From the NCBI RefSeq assembly GCF_024220175.1, contig NZ_CP098502.1:1488001-1552000 (forward strand): a stretch of 64,000 nt of DNA, read 5' to 3'. The stretch comes from Paraconexibacter antarcticus. GTDB lineage: Bacteria > Actinomycetota > Thermoleophilia > Solirubrobacterales > Solirubrobacteraceae. Below, piece after piece: positions 33,661 through 45,409 of this stretch (positions are counted from its first letter, which is position 1; the number at the start of each line of letters is the position of its first letter). Under the pieces are notes generated by a model, which saw only the letters and a list, made by a program, of their open reading frames with translations, did not search any database and was not told the origin of the DNA. The translations under genes were made by a program, and so were the position numbers.

Positions 33661-34359
33661 TCAGACGGCGCTGCCGACGACGGCGCCGATGGCGGACGTG
33701 ACGGCCATCGCGATGACACCCCAGACGACGACGCGGACGGTGCCGCGACGCTGGTCGGCGCCACCGAGGCGCGCGCCCACCGCGCCGAGGGCGGCGAGCG
33801 CCAGGACGGTCACCGCCACGCAGAGGGCGACGCGGACGCCGCTCGGGACCGCGGCCACCGCGACGACCGGCACCGCGGCGCCGATCGAGAACGAGAGGGC
33901 CGAGGTCCACGCCGCCTGCAGCGGCTGGGCGCCCCCGTCCGTCTCGAGGCCGAGCTCGTCGCGCGCGTGGGCGCCCAGCGCGTCCCGTTCGGTGAGCGCG
34001 ACGGCGACCTCGCGCGCGAGGGCGGCCGGCACCCCGCGCCCCGCGTAGATCGCGGTGAGCTCGTCGAGCTCGCCGGCCGGGTCCTCGCGCAGCTCACGTC
34101 GCTCGAGCGCGAGGTCGGCGTGCTCGGCGTCCCGCTGCGAGCTCACCGAGACGAACTCGCCCGCCGCCATCGAGAGCGCGCCCGCCACGAGCCCCGCGAT
34201 GCCCGCGGTGATGATCGCGCTGCCGGAAGCGCCGGAGGCGGCGACGCCGAGGACGAGGCTCGCGGTGGAGACGATGCCGTCGTTCGCTCCGAGGACGGCG
34301 GCCCGCAGCCAGCCGGTGCGGTGCCCGAGGTGGCGTTCGCCGGCGAGCGGATCGGTCAT
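33661..34359 (-). CDS. VIT1/CCC1-family iron or manganese transporter
   Basis: 232 residues from ATG 34359. The family start is clear: HRTGWLRAAVLGANDGIVSTASLVLGVA (first helix with the conserved NDGIVS). GALSMAAGEFVSVSSQRDAE follows, with the second conserved acidic helix. A soluble metal-binding-like helical stretch (about 85-145, rich in Glu) leads to three C-terminal membrane helices. It should move Fe2+ or Mn2+ across the membrane. It is divergent from the COG4705-type gene, and the shared spacer holds tandem 11-base repeats. Confidence 0.88.
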   Translation of the reverse strand: MTDPLAGERHLGHRTGWLRAAVLGANDGIVSTASLVLGVAASGASGSAIITAGIAGLVAGALSMAAGEFVSVSSQRDAEHADLALERRELREDPAGELDELTAIYAGRGVPAALAREVAVALTERDALGAHARDELGLETDGGAQPLQAAWTSALSFSIGAAVPVVAVAAVPSGVRVALCVAVTVLALAALGAVGARLGGADQRRGTVRVVVWGVIAMAVTSAIGAVVGSAV

Positions 34360-34383
34360 GCCCCGCACGGTACCGGCGGGCCC

Positions 34384-34405
34384 GTTCAGGTGCGATTCAG
34401 GTGCG
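34384..34405. promoter_or_regulatory. two tandem 11-base direct repeats, possible regulator site
   Basis: GTTCAGGTGCG is followed directly by ATTCAGGTGCG, a head-to-tail pair of one helical turn each, in the spacer of two divergent genes. OmpR/PhoB-family regulators bind this type of site (the actinobacterial PHO box has GTTCA-type 11-mers). The regulator is unknown. Confidence 0.4.
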
Positions 34406-34474
34406 GTGCGGTTCCCTGCATGCTTCCGCCCCTCCGCCCTCGCCCGCCCGATGCCGCCGGGAGAAAGGATCCGT

Positions 34475-35314
34475 ATGACACGCCCCCGCCTCTTCAGCGG
34501 TCCCGAGCCGCTGGCCCCGAAGGTGCCCGAGATCACCGCGATGTTCTGGCTCATCAAGATCATCACGACGGGCATGGGGGAGGCGATGTCCGACTTCCTC
34601 GGCCAGCAGAGCGTCCCGGCGGCAGGCGCGATCGGCATCTTCGGCATCTGGTTCGGGCTGCGGCTGCAGTTCCGCGCGACCGAGTACCGCGCGCCGGTCT
34701 ACTGGTTCTGCGTCTGGATGGTCGCGATCTTCGGCACGATGGTCTCCGACGGCCTGCGAGACGGCGCCGGCATGTCCTACAGCGTCGCGACGGTCATCTT
34801 CTCGATCGTCACCGCCGCCGTCTTCGTCCGCTGGTACCGCAGCGAGAAGACGCTCTCGATCCACTCGATCGTCACCCGCCGCCGCGAGGTCTTCTACTGG
34901 TCGGCGGTGCTGGCGACCTTCGCGCTCGGCACGGCGTCGGGCGACTGGACCGCGATCCAGCTGAAGCTCGGCTTCTTCCCGTCGGCGCTGCTGTTCGGCG
35001 GCATCATCATCATCCCGGGCCTGCTCTGGTGGCGCGGGAAGCTCAACCCGATCGCGGCGTTCTGGGCGGCGTACATCGTCACCCGCCCGCTCGGCGCCTC
35101 GTTCGCCGACTGGTTCGGCAAGCCGCACGACGCCACCGGCCTCGGGCTCGGCGACGGTGTCGCCAGCGGCCTCATGCTCATCGTCTTCTTCGCGCTCGTC
35201 GCCTGGGTCACCGCGCGCAAGAACGACATCCAGGAGCCGGGCGAGCACTGGCACCTGCCGCACCCGCATCTGCCGCACGGCGCGGGCCTGCGCGCCCAGC
35301 CCGCCGAGGGCTGA
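34475..35314 (+). CDS. multi-spanning membrane protein, COG4705-like
   Basis: 279 residues from ATG 34475 (GAGAAAGGA upstream). About seven to eight hydrophobic helices, beginning VPEITAMFWLIKIITTGMGEAMSDFL (around 17-42). The repeats of GxGEAxSD and SGDWTAIQLKLGFF match a bacterial membrane-protein family catalogued as COG4705, from memory; its substrate is not known. The C-terminus is a His/Pro-rich cytoplasmic tail (EHWHLPHPHLPHGAG) that could bind metal. Being next to a VIT1-type gene makes a link to metals possible but unproven. Confidence 0.75.
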   Translation: MTRPRLFSGPEPLAPKVPEITAMFWLIKIITTGMGEAMSDFLGQQSVPAAGAIGIFGIWFGLRLQFRATEYRAPVYWFCVWMVAIFGTMVSDGLRDGAGMSYSVATVIFSIVTAAVFVRWYRSEKTLSIHSIVTRRREVFYWSAVLATFALGTASGDWTAIQLKLGFFPSALLFGGIIIIPGLLWWRGKLNPIAAFWAAYIVTRPLGASFADWFGKPHDATGLGLGDGVASGLMLIVFFALVAWVTARKNDIQEPGEHWHLPHPHLPHGAGLRAQPAEG

Positions 35315-35421
35315 GCGGGGGCACCCGGCGTCGGACATCCGTCCGGCGCCGATCCGAACCCCCGTCCGGGGGCGGACCCCGCGTCTCAAGCGGCGCACGG
35401 GCCGGGTCGATCCCGGGTGGG

Positions 35422-36120
35422 ATGAAGCGCCTCGCCGCCCCGCTCCTCGCCGCCGCACTGCTGCTCGCGCCGGCGGCCCCCGCGAGCGCCCACCACCGCC
35501 ACCACTCGTCTGGTGAAGGCGCCGGCGGCCCGAGCGAGGTCGCCGGCCCCGTGCTCCCCGTCTCCCAGGGGGCGGACCCCGCCGGCCAGACGACGACGCA
35601 GACCGGCGAGAACCCGGGCACCGCCGACCCGCTCCTGCCGGACCCCGGGTTCCTCCCGCCCGTCGCCGTCACGACGACGACGCTGACGATCGTCAAGGGC
35701 AGGGTCGCGAAGCTCCGGACGGACGGCCTCGCCGCCGTCCCCCACGACGCCCCGGCGGCGGTGCGCGCGATCATCCGCGCGGCGAACACGATCGTCGGCA
35801 AGCCGTACAAGTGGGGCGGCGGGCACGCGCGCCTGCGCGACACGGGCTACGACTGCTCGGGCGCGGTGAGCTACGCGCTCATCGAGGCCGGCCAGCTCGG
35901 CACGGCGATGGTCAGCGGTGACCTCGCGAAGACCTTCGCCGCCGGCGCGGGCCGCCACGTCTCGGTCTACGCGAACGCGGGCCACGTCTACATGGAGGTC
36001 GCCGGGCTGCGCTTCGACACGAGCCCGGTCGGCGACCCGGGCGGCCGGGACGGCGTCCGCTGGCGCCCGGTCATCGGCCGCCGCGCCGGCTTCCACGCGC
36101 GGCACCCGGTCGGGTTGTAG
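35422..36120 (+). CDS. secreted NlpC/P60-like protein
   Basis: 232 residues. A signal peptide ends at ASA (about 23) and a His-rich mature N-terminus follows (HHRHHSS), then a Pro/Thr linker and the catalytic domain (about 110-232) with Cys145 in YDCSGA and His188 in NAGHVYMEV. It is a paralogue of 4319-5155: the same GGGHA, YDCSG, YANxGH and C-terminal HPVGL segments, but no lipobox, so it should be released. A likely peptidoglycan endopeptidase. Its stop is followed by two large hairpins that separate it from the convergent apbE-like gene. Confidence 0.85.
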   Translation: MKRLAAPLLAAALLLAPAAPASAHHRHHSSGEGAGGPSEVAGPVLPVSQGADPAGQTTTQTGENPGTADPLLPDPGFLPPVAVTTTTLTIVKGRVAKLRTDGLAAVPHDAPAAVRAIIRAANTIVGKPYKWGGGHARLRDTGYDCSGAVSYALIEAGQLGTAMVSGDLAKTFAAGAGRHVSVYANAGHVYMEVAGLRFDTSPVGDPGGRDGVRWRPVIGRRAGFHARHPVGL

Positions 36121-36138
36121 CGCGGAGCGAGCCCCGGC

Positions 36139-36183
36139 GGCGTGCGGTCAACCGGGGGATATGCCCCCACGAGACCGCACGCC
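36139..36183. repeat. 45-base nested hairpin, copy 1 of a tandem pair (terminator-like)
   Basis: An outer stem GGCGTGCGGTC/GACCGCACGCC encloses an inner hairpin GGGGGATATGCCCCC. It sits between convergent genes. A second, about 87 percent identical copy begins 72 bases later. Probable bidirectional terminator element. Confidence 0.7.
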
Positions 36184-36210
36184 GCTCGGCGGCCGGGGCG
36201 GGCACGGGTC

Positions 36211-36255
36211 GCCGTGCGGCCAACTGGGAGATATACCCCCACCAGACCGCACGCC
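36211..36255. repeat. 45-base nested hairpin, copy 2
   Basis: Same layout as 36139-36183: GTGCGGCC, GGGAGATATACCCCC and AGACCGCACGCC, with about six substitutions, some of which weaken pairing. It abuts the stop of the minus-strand apbE-like gene. Confidence 0.7.
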
Positions 36256-36260
36256 GCCGC

Positions 36261-37043
36261 TCAGCTCACGCGCAGCGCGTCGAAGCCCGGGGTGAGCCGG
36301 ACGGTCCCGTCGGCCAGGACGACCATCGCCTCGACGTCCGGCTGCACGGCGAGCCACTCCGCGCTCGCCGGCCCCATCGCGAACGCGGCCGTGGCGAGCG
36401 CGTCGGTGACCGCGAGGTCGCGGCCGACGCAGGTGACGGCGAGGACGCCCGCGGGCGGCGCACCGGTCGCCGGCACGACGATGTGCTCCCCGCGGCGGGC
36501 GGTGCCGGAGGTCGCGACGCAGAGGTCGGTGAGCTCGAGGACGGCGGCGACGGCGTCGCGCTCGAGGGGGTGCTCGATGCCGATGCGCCAGCGCTCACCC
36601 GGAGCGGGCCGGCCGCGGACGACCATGTCGCCCGCCGCGTCGACGAGCGCGTTGCGGACGCCCGCCGCCGCGAGGATGTCCCACGCGCGGGCCGCGGCCC
36701 AGCCCTTCACGTAGCCCGCGGGCTCGACGGCGCCCGGGTGCCCGCCGCAGCCGGGCCGCTCGCGCGCGCCGGGCATCGCCGCGGCCGCCGCCGCGTCGAA
36801 GGCGCCCCCGGTCCGCTCGCGCAGCGCGTCGCACGCGGCGAGGACCTCGGCCACCCGCGGGTCGCAGCCCCCGAGCGTGAGCTCGCCGCGGTTCAGCCGG
36901 GCGATCTCGCTGTCGGCGCGGTAGGTCGAGAACGTCGCGTCGACCCACTCGAGCCAGGCGAACGCCTCGGCCACCGCGGCGCGCGGGACGACCGCGTCCC
37001 GGACGTCGATCGCCACGGGCATGCCCATGACGTGCCGCAGCAC
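36261..37043 (-). CDS. apbE: FAD:protein FMN transferase (ApbE family)
   Basis: 260 residues from GTG 37043, chosen because LRHVMGMPVAIDV matches the family start; ATGs at 37028 and 37022 are alternatives. Family motifs in order: MGMPVAI, WVDATFSTYRADSEIARLN, GAFDAA, GYVKGWAAARA, DAAGDMVVRG, WRIGIEHP, LCVATSGTARRG and TDALATAAFAMG with the metal-binding aspartate. ApbE attaches FMN covalently to Ser/Thr of exported FMN-binding proteins, and the gene just upstream encodes such a protein. No clear signal peptide or lipobox is seen with this start, so it may act in the cytoplasm or the true start may lie further upstream. Confidence 0.87.
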   Translation of the reverse strand: MLRHVMGMPVAIDVRDAVVPRAAVAEAFAWLEWVDATFSTYRADSEIARLNRGELTLGGCDPRVAEVLAACDALRERTGGAFDAAAAAAMPGARERPGCGGHPGAVEPAGYVKGWAAARAWDILAAAGVRNALVDAAGDMVVRGRPAPGERWRIGIEHPLERDAVAAVLELTDLCVATSGTARRGEHIVVPATGAPPAGVLAVTCVGRDLAVTDALATAAFAMGPASAEWLAVQPDVEAMVVLADGTVRLTPGFDALRVS

Positions 37044-37093
37044 GCAGGCGGGCGCCGCCTCGGCGGCGCCCGGAGCGGGTGACGCGGCCCGGC

Positions 37094-37465
37094 TCAGAGC
37101 CCGGCCTTGCGGATCGCGGACGCGAGCGACGTGTCGTACGCGCGGCTCGTGTCCGAGGCGCCGGACACGCCGTGGATGCGCGCGCTCTGGGCCTTGAGGA
37201 CCTCCTGGCGGAGGATCGGCAGCGCGTTCGCGTTGATGCGCGCGGACCGCGGGCGCTCGGTCGGCGCGGTGGCCGACACGCCGATGATCTTCCGTCCGCG
37301 GACGAAGATGTTCACCTTCACCGCGCCCCACCGCATGTTCACGGTCGGGCCCGAGACCTTCTTCGACGTGGCGGCGAACGCGGGGGCGACGTTCGCGACG
37401 GCGCTGAGGGGCATGACGACGAGGGCGCCGGCGCTGAGGGCGGCGTGGATGCGGCGGGTCTGCAT
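37094..37465 (-). CDS. secreted FMN-binding domain protein, likely ApbE substrate
   Basis: 123 residues, ATG 37465 with AGGAGC upstream. A signal peptide runs to about residue 31 (APAFA). The remainder is one FMN_bind domain: GPTVNMRWGAVKVNIFVRG, ILRQEVLKAQS and VSGASDTSRAYDTSLASAI. The flavinylation motif, normally SGAT, reads Ser101-Gly-Ala-Ser104, so the acceptor would be serine. It would carry a covalent FMN outside the membrane and take electrons from the neighbouring membrane reductase. It lies between apbE and the ferric-reductase-like gene on one strand with spacers under 60 bases. Confidence 0.85.
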   Translation of the reverse strand: MQTRRIHAALSAGALVVMPLSAVANVAPAFAATSKKVSGPTVNMRWGAVKVNIFVRGRKIIGVSATAPTERPRSARINANALPILRQEVLKAQSARIHGVSGASDTSRAYDTSLASAIRKAGL

Positions 37466-37491
37466 GGGATGGTGCTCCTGGGTGGTGGGGG

Positions 37492-38814
37492 TCAGAGCGC
37501 GAAGCGCTCGGTGTGGAGGTGACGCCGGCGGACGCCGAGGGTCCGGAGGTTGCGCGTGACGGCGTCGGCCATCGCGGGCGGGCCGCAGACGTAGACGTCG
37601 CGGTCGGTGACGTCGGGGACGAGCTCGCGCAGGTGGGCGGGGGAGAGAAGGTGGGCGGCGTCCGGGTCGCGGTGGTCGCCGGCCAGGACGTGGAGCGTCG
37701 CGCCGCGGGCGGCGACGAGCGCGGCGAGCTCGTCCTCCAGGCCGGTGTCGCCGGCCTCGACGACGCGGTGCACGAGGACGACGTCGCCGTCGAGCGTCTC
37801 CAGCAGCGCCCGCAGCGGCGTGATGCCGATGCCGCCGGCGACGAGCAGGACCTTGCCCGACGCGGCCCGGCGGCGGGCGGCGGTGAAGCTCCCGAGCGGC
37901 CCCTCGGCGAGGACCCGCGTCCCGGGCCGCAGGTCGGCCAGGCGCCGCGAGAACGTCCCGGTGCCCTTGACCGTGATCCGCAGCGACCGGCCGTCGGGGG
38001 CGGCCGACAGGGAGTACGGGTGGGCCTGCCAGACGCGGCGCACGTCGAGGAAGCGCCACAGGAAGAACTGGCCGGGGTGGGCCCCGAGGCGGTGCAGGCG
38101 GCGTCCGGTCAGGTGGATCGAGACGACGCCCGGCGCCTCCTCGACGACACGCGTCACGCGCAGGCCGTGCACGGCACCGCGCAGGAGCGGGCGGACGACC
38201 CGGAAGGCGAGGAGCAGCGCGAGCGTCGCGGCGTTCAGGACGTACCAGTACGTCTGCGCGGCACCGGGGAGCGTGAGGTCGTTGCCCGTCGGCACCTCGT
38301 GGAGGTAGCCGAGGACGATGCCCGCGTAGACCGACAGGTGGACCGCGTACCACGCCTCGTGCCGGACCCGCCGCCGGACGATGACGAGCGACGTGACGAC
38401 GACGAGCACCATGAGGCCCGTGCCGATCGTCGCCGCGAGGATGTGCGGGTAGTCCTTCAGCAGCGAGGAGATCTCGGCGCCGAGGCGGATCTGGTCGGTC
38501 TGCTGGTAGCCGGCGGTGATGAGCCCGACGTGGGCGAGCAGGAGCAGGATGCACGCCTTGCCGTTGCGCCCGTGCCACACGGTCAGGCGGTCGAACCCGG
38601 TGAGGCGCTCGAACCACGGGATGCGCGCGAGGAGGACGACCTGCACGAGCGCGCTGTACGCCGCGAGCAGGCCGGTGATGCGCCCGGCGCTCGTCAGCCG
38701 GTCGGCGGTCGTGTGCGCCTTCGTCAGGCCGCCGCCGTGCAGCCAGAGGTCGACGACGACCGCGAGGTTCGCGAGGAGGACCGCGGCGACGAGCCACGCG
38801 ACGGGGCTGCGCAC
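37492..38814 (-). CDS. ferric-reductase-like membrane oxidoreductase with FAD/NAD(P) domain
   Basis: 440 residues, GTG 38814 (the only early in-frame start). Six hydrophobic helices (about 1-215) hold histidines that could bind haem b (WHGRNG, LLAHVG, WYAVHLS, GYLHEV). From about 218 a ferredoxin-reductase-type module follows: FAD motif HPYSLSAAP, GTFSRRLADLRPGTRVLAEGPLG, nucleotide motif LLVAGGIGITPLRALLE, and C-terminal VYVCGPPAMADAV. It should move electrons from cytoplasmic NAD(P)H across the membrane, plausibly to the FMN protein encoded next to it. Closest recalled family: ferric reductase-like / NADPH-oxidase-like proteins. Confidence 0.87.
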   Translation of the reverse strand: MRSPVAWLVAAVLLANLAVVVDLWLHGGGLTKAHTTADRLTSAGRITGLLAAYSALVQVVLLARIPWFERLTGFDRLTVWHGRNGKACILLLLAHVGLITAGYQQTDQIRLGAEISSLLKDYPHILAATIGTGLMVLVVVTSLVIVRRRVRHEAWYAVHLSVYAGIVLGYLHEVPTGNDLTLPGAAQTYWYVLNAATLALLLAFRVVRPLLRGAVHGLRVTRVVEEAPGVVSIHLTGRRLHRLGAHPGQFFLWRFLDVRRVWQAHPYSLSAAPDGRSLRITVKGTGTFSRRLADLRPGTRVLAEGPLGSFTAARRRAASGKVLLVAGGIGITPLRALLETLDGDVVLVHRVVEAGDTGLEDELAALVAARGATLHVLAGDHRDPDAAHLLSPAHLRELVPDVTDRDVYVCGPPAMADAVTRNLRTLGVRRRHLHTERFAL

Positions 38815-39053
38815 GCCGGTCGTCGGCGGCGCGGACGGCGCTCGCCGGGCGGCCGAGGCGCGCGGAGGCGCGAGGGCGACCGGGCCGGCCGTGGCGTTCG
38901 GGTCCTCGAGCCTCGACGACCGACCGTAGACCGGCTGTCTGGGAGAACCATGAGAGGTCGGTCAAGGGGAGGCAAAGGTTGTCCGCGTGCCGGCTCCGGC
39001 GCGTCCCGTGGCCCGCCCGTGGCCGGGATTCCGCGGGGTGTAGGCTCGGCGGT

Positions 39054-40079
39054 ATGCGGCGGCGACAGGGGGCTCGCGGTGCCGGCGTGTCGCTGCTGGC
39101 GACCGTCCTCCTCGCCGTGCCCGCCGGGGCGCTCGTGACGGCTCCGGCCCGCGCCCATGACCCGGCCCCGCCGCCCCCCGCACCCGCTCCGGCGCCGCCC
39201 CCGCCGCCCGCCCCGGTCGCCGCCCAGGCGGTCGACCGCACCTACCGCGGCTCGCACGTCCGCGTCACGATCCGCGGGGACGACATCGCCCTCGACGCGA
39301 GCGGTGCCACCGGCGCGCTCGGCTGGCGGCTGCGGCTGCCCGGCGCCGTGCGCGTGACGATCGCCTGCAGCGGCGACATCGTCGACCTCGACCTCGGCGG
39401 CCTCGCGGCCGGCGACCCGCGGCAGTACGACGAGGTCGTCTCGCCGGACCCGGCGACCGAGACGGTCCACGTGCCCGCGCCGGGGGCCGCCGGCCTCGTC
39501 GCGGCCGGCGCGAACGGCTGCCGCGCGGTCGTCTCCGAGCCGCTCGGCTACGTCCTCGACGACGTCGTCGTCGGCTTCGACCCGGAGACCCGCAAGGCCC
39601 TCTACCGCCGGAGCCTCGACTCGCTGGACCGCAACCGCCAGGCGCTCGCCGCCGACGAGGCCGCGCTCACCTCCGCGCTGACCTGGTTCGTCTCGCACAG
39701 GAACGACCTGCGGGCGTGGGGGCCCACCGCCGACGGCCGCGTGCCGGGCGAGGCGGTCCTCCGCCTGCGGCTCGTCACGAGCCTGCGGGCCGTCGCCCTG
39801 CGGCCCGCCTACGACGACCTCGTCTACCTGCTCGTCCCGCCCGACGGCCGGCGCTCGCGCAGCAAGCTCACGCTCGTCGCGAAGTCCACGTCGATCGGGG
39901 CGAAGCTCGTCGTCCTCGGGCGTGACCTCTTCGGCGGCCGGCAGCGCTACTGGCTCTACGACTCGCACGGCCGGGAGCAGACGTACGCCGGCGAGAAGCC
40001 GCCGTACCCGGCCTGCAGCGACCCGGTCCAGCCGTCGCGCTGCAGCGTCGACCAGGGCCCGGGCCGCCGCCTCGGCTGA
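39054..40079 (+). CDS. secreted protein of unknown function
   Basis: 341 residues from ATG 39054. A Sec signal peptide (about 1-35, ending ARA) is followed by a Pro/Ala spacer (about 38-58) and a mature part with beta-strand patterns (HVRVTIRGDDIALDAS, VRVTIACSGDIVDLDLGGL) and a helical middle (YRRSLDSLDRNRQALAADEAAL). Four cysteines: two in the first half (IACSG, NGCRA) and two near the end (PACSD, SRCSV). I recognise no family. It is divergent from the ferric-reductase-like gene. Confidence 0.7.
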   Translation: MRRRQGARGAGVSLLATVLLAVPAGALVTAPARAHDPAPPPPAPAPAPPPPPAPVAAQAVDRTYRGSHVRVTIRGDDIALDASGATGALGWRLRLPGAVRVTIACSGDIVDLDLGGLAAGDPRQYDEVVSPDPATETVHVPAPGAAGLVAAGANGCRAVVSEPLGYVLDDVVVGFDPETRKALYRRSLDSLDRNRQALAADEAALTSALTWFVSHRNDLRAWGPTADGRVPGEAVLRLRLVTSLRAVALRPAYDDLVYLLVPPDGRRSRSKLTLVAKSTSIGAKLVVLGRDLFGGRQRYWLYDSHGREQTYAGEKPPYPACSDPVQPSRCSVDQGPGRRLG

Positions 40080-40103
40080 GCCGGCTCCGCCTCCGCGTCC
40101 CCG

Positions 40104-41746
40104 TCACGCGGTCCGCACGCCGGCCGCGTCGTGCAGCCCGAGCAGGTCGACGGACTCCTCGCGCATGACGTTCTTGCGGACCTTGCCGGTGACGGTCATC
40201 GGGAAGGCGTCGACGCACCGCACGTACCGCGGGATCTTGTAGTGCGCGAGCTTCCCGGTGCAGAACTCGCGCAGCGCCGCCGCGTCGAGCTCCGCCGCGC
40301 CGGGGCGCAGCTGCACCCACACGCAGAGCTCCTCACCGTACTTCTCGTCCGGCACGCCGATGACCTGCGCGTCCGCGATGTCCGGATGGGTGTAGAGGAA
40401 CTCCTCGACCTCGCGCGGGTAGACGTTCTCGCCGCCGCGGATGACCATGTCCTTCGAGCGGCCGACGATGTTCAGGTAGCCCTCGGCGTCCATCGTGGCG
40501 AGGTCGCCGGTGTGCATCCAGCCCGCCGGGTCCTTCGCCTCGGCCGTCTTCTCCGGGTCCTCCCAGTAGCCCCGCATGACGGAGTAGCCGCGGGTGCAGA
40601 ACTCGCCCGTCTCCCCGCGCGGGACGGTGCGGCCCGTGACCGGGTCGATGATCTTCACCTCGACGTGCGGCCCCACGCGGCCGATCGAGCCGACGCGCCG
40701 CTCGAGCGGATCGTCCTTGCGCGTCTGGGTGGAGACGGGGGAGGTCTCCGTCATCCCGTAGCAGATGGACACCTCGCTCATGTGCATGTCCCGCACGACG
40801 CGCTTCATGACCTCGGCGGGGCACGGCGAGCCGGCCATGATCCCCGTCCGCAGCGACGAGAGGTCGTGCCCGTCGAAGCCCGGGTCGGCGAGCATCGCGA
40901 TGAACATCGTCGGGACGCCGTAGAGCGACGTGCAGCGCTCGGCCGCGACCGCCGTGAGCGTCGCCGCCGGGTCGAAGCCCGCGGCGGGGATGACGACGCA
41001 CGCGCCGTGGCTCAGCGCCGCGAGGTTGCCCATGACCATGCCGAAGCAGTGGTAGAACGGGACGGGGACGCAGATGCGGTCGGCCTCGGTGTACGAGCAC
41101 AGCTCGCCGACGAAGAACCCGTTGTTGAGGATGTTGTGGTGGGTGAGCGTCGCGCCCTTCGGGAAGCCCGTCGTGCCGCTCGTGTACTGGATGTTGATGG
41201 CGTCGTCGAAGGCGAGCGACGCCATCCGCCCGGCGAGCGCGTCCGGGTCGACCGGCGTCGCGGCGAGCGCGCCCCACGCGACGTCGTCGAGGAAGACGAC
41301 GTCCTGCAGTCCCGAGAGCTCGCCCGTGACCTCGGCGACCATCGCGCGGTAGTCGCTCGTCTTGAACGCGGAGGCGCTGAACAGCAGCTGGACCCCGGAC
41401 TGGCGCAGCGCGTAGGCGAGCTCGTGGGTGCGGTAGGCCGGGTTGACGTTCACGAGGATCGCGCCGACCTTTGCCGTCGCGTACTGCACGAGCATCCACT
41501 CCACGCAGTTGGGCGCCCAGATCCCGACGCGGTCGCCGGCGCCGATCCCGTGGGTCAGCAGCCCGCACGCGAGCCGGTCGACGGCGGCGTCGAGCTCGGC
41601 GTACGTCAGGCGGACGCCCTGCTCGCAGGAGACGACCGCCTCGCGATCCGGGTGGGCGGCGGCGATGCGCTCCAGGCAGGTGCCGATCGTCTCGCCGAGC
41701 AGGGGGGTCGGGGACGCGCCATGGGCGTAGGAGAGGGCGGGGGCGG

Positions 41747-41750
<4 letters not shown>
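40104..41750 (-). CDS. AMP-binding acyl-CoA synthetase (FadD-like)
   Basis: 548 residues. ANL-superfamily motifs: A3 [16 protein letters not shown] (about 189-204), [10 protein letters not shown]5 YGMTETSP, A7 [12 protein letters not shown]8 [23 protein letters not shown] and the catalytic lysine near the end in [10 protein letters not shown]. It activates a fatty or other carboxylic acid with ATP and CoA in the cytoplasm. The length and motifs fit medium- to long-chain FadD-type enzymes; the substrate is not certain. Its ATG overlaps the stop of the TetR gene upstream (ATGA), which points to local regulation. Confidence 0.9.
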
Positions 41751-45228
<3,478 letters not shown>

Positions 45229-45409
45229 GCCGAGCCCGGCGGGAGGCCGGCCGCCCCGTGCGGCCCGCCCCCGGGCGATCGCGCGTCCGCCGGCCCGCGG
45301 GTTATCCCGGACCCGAAGCCCGGGCTTCTGCGGATGCCGGGCCGCTGCGCGCGCCGGAAGCTTGACCTGCGGGCGAGCTCGCCCGCCGACCTCGACCGAC
45401 GGAGGAGAC

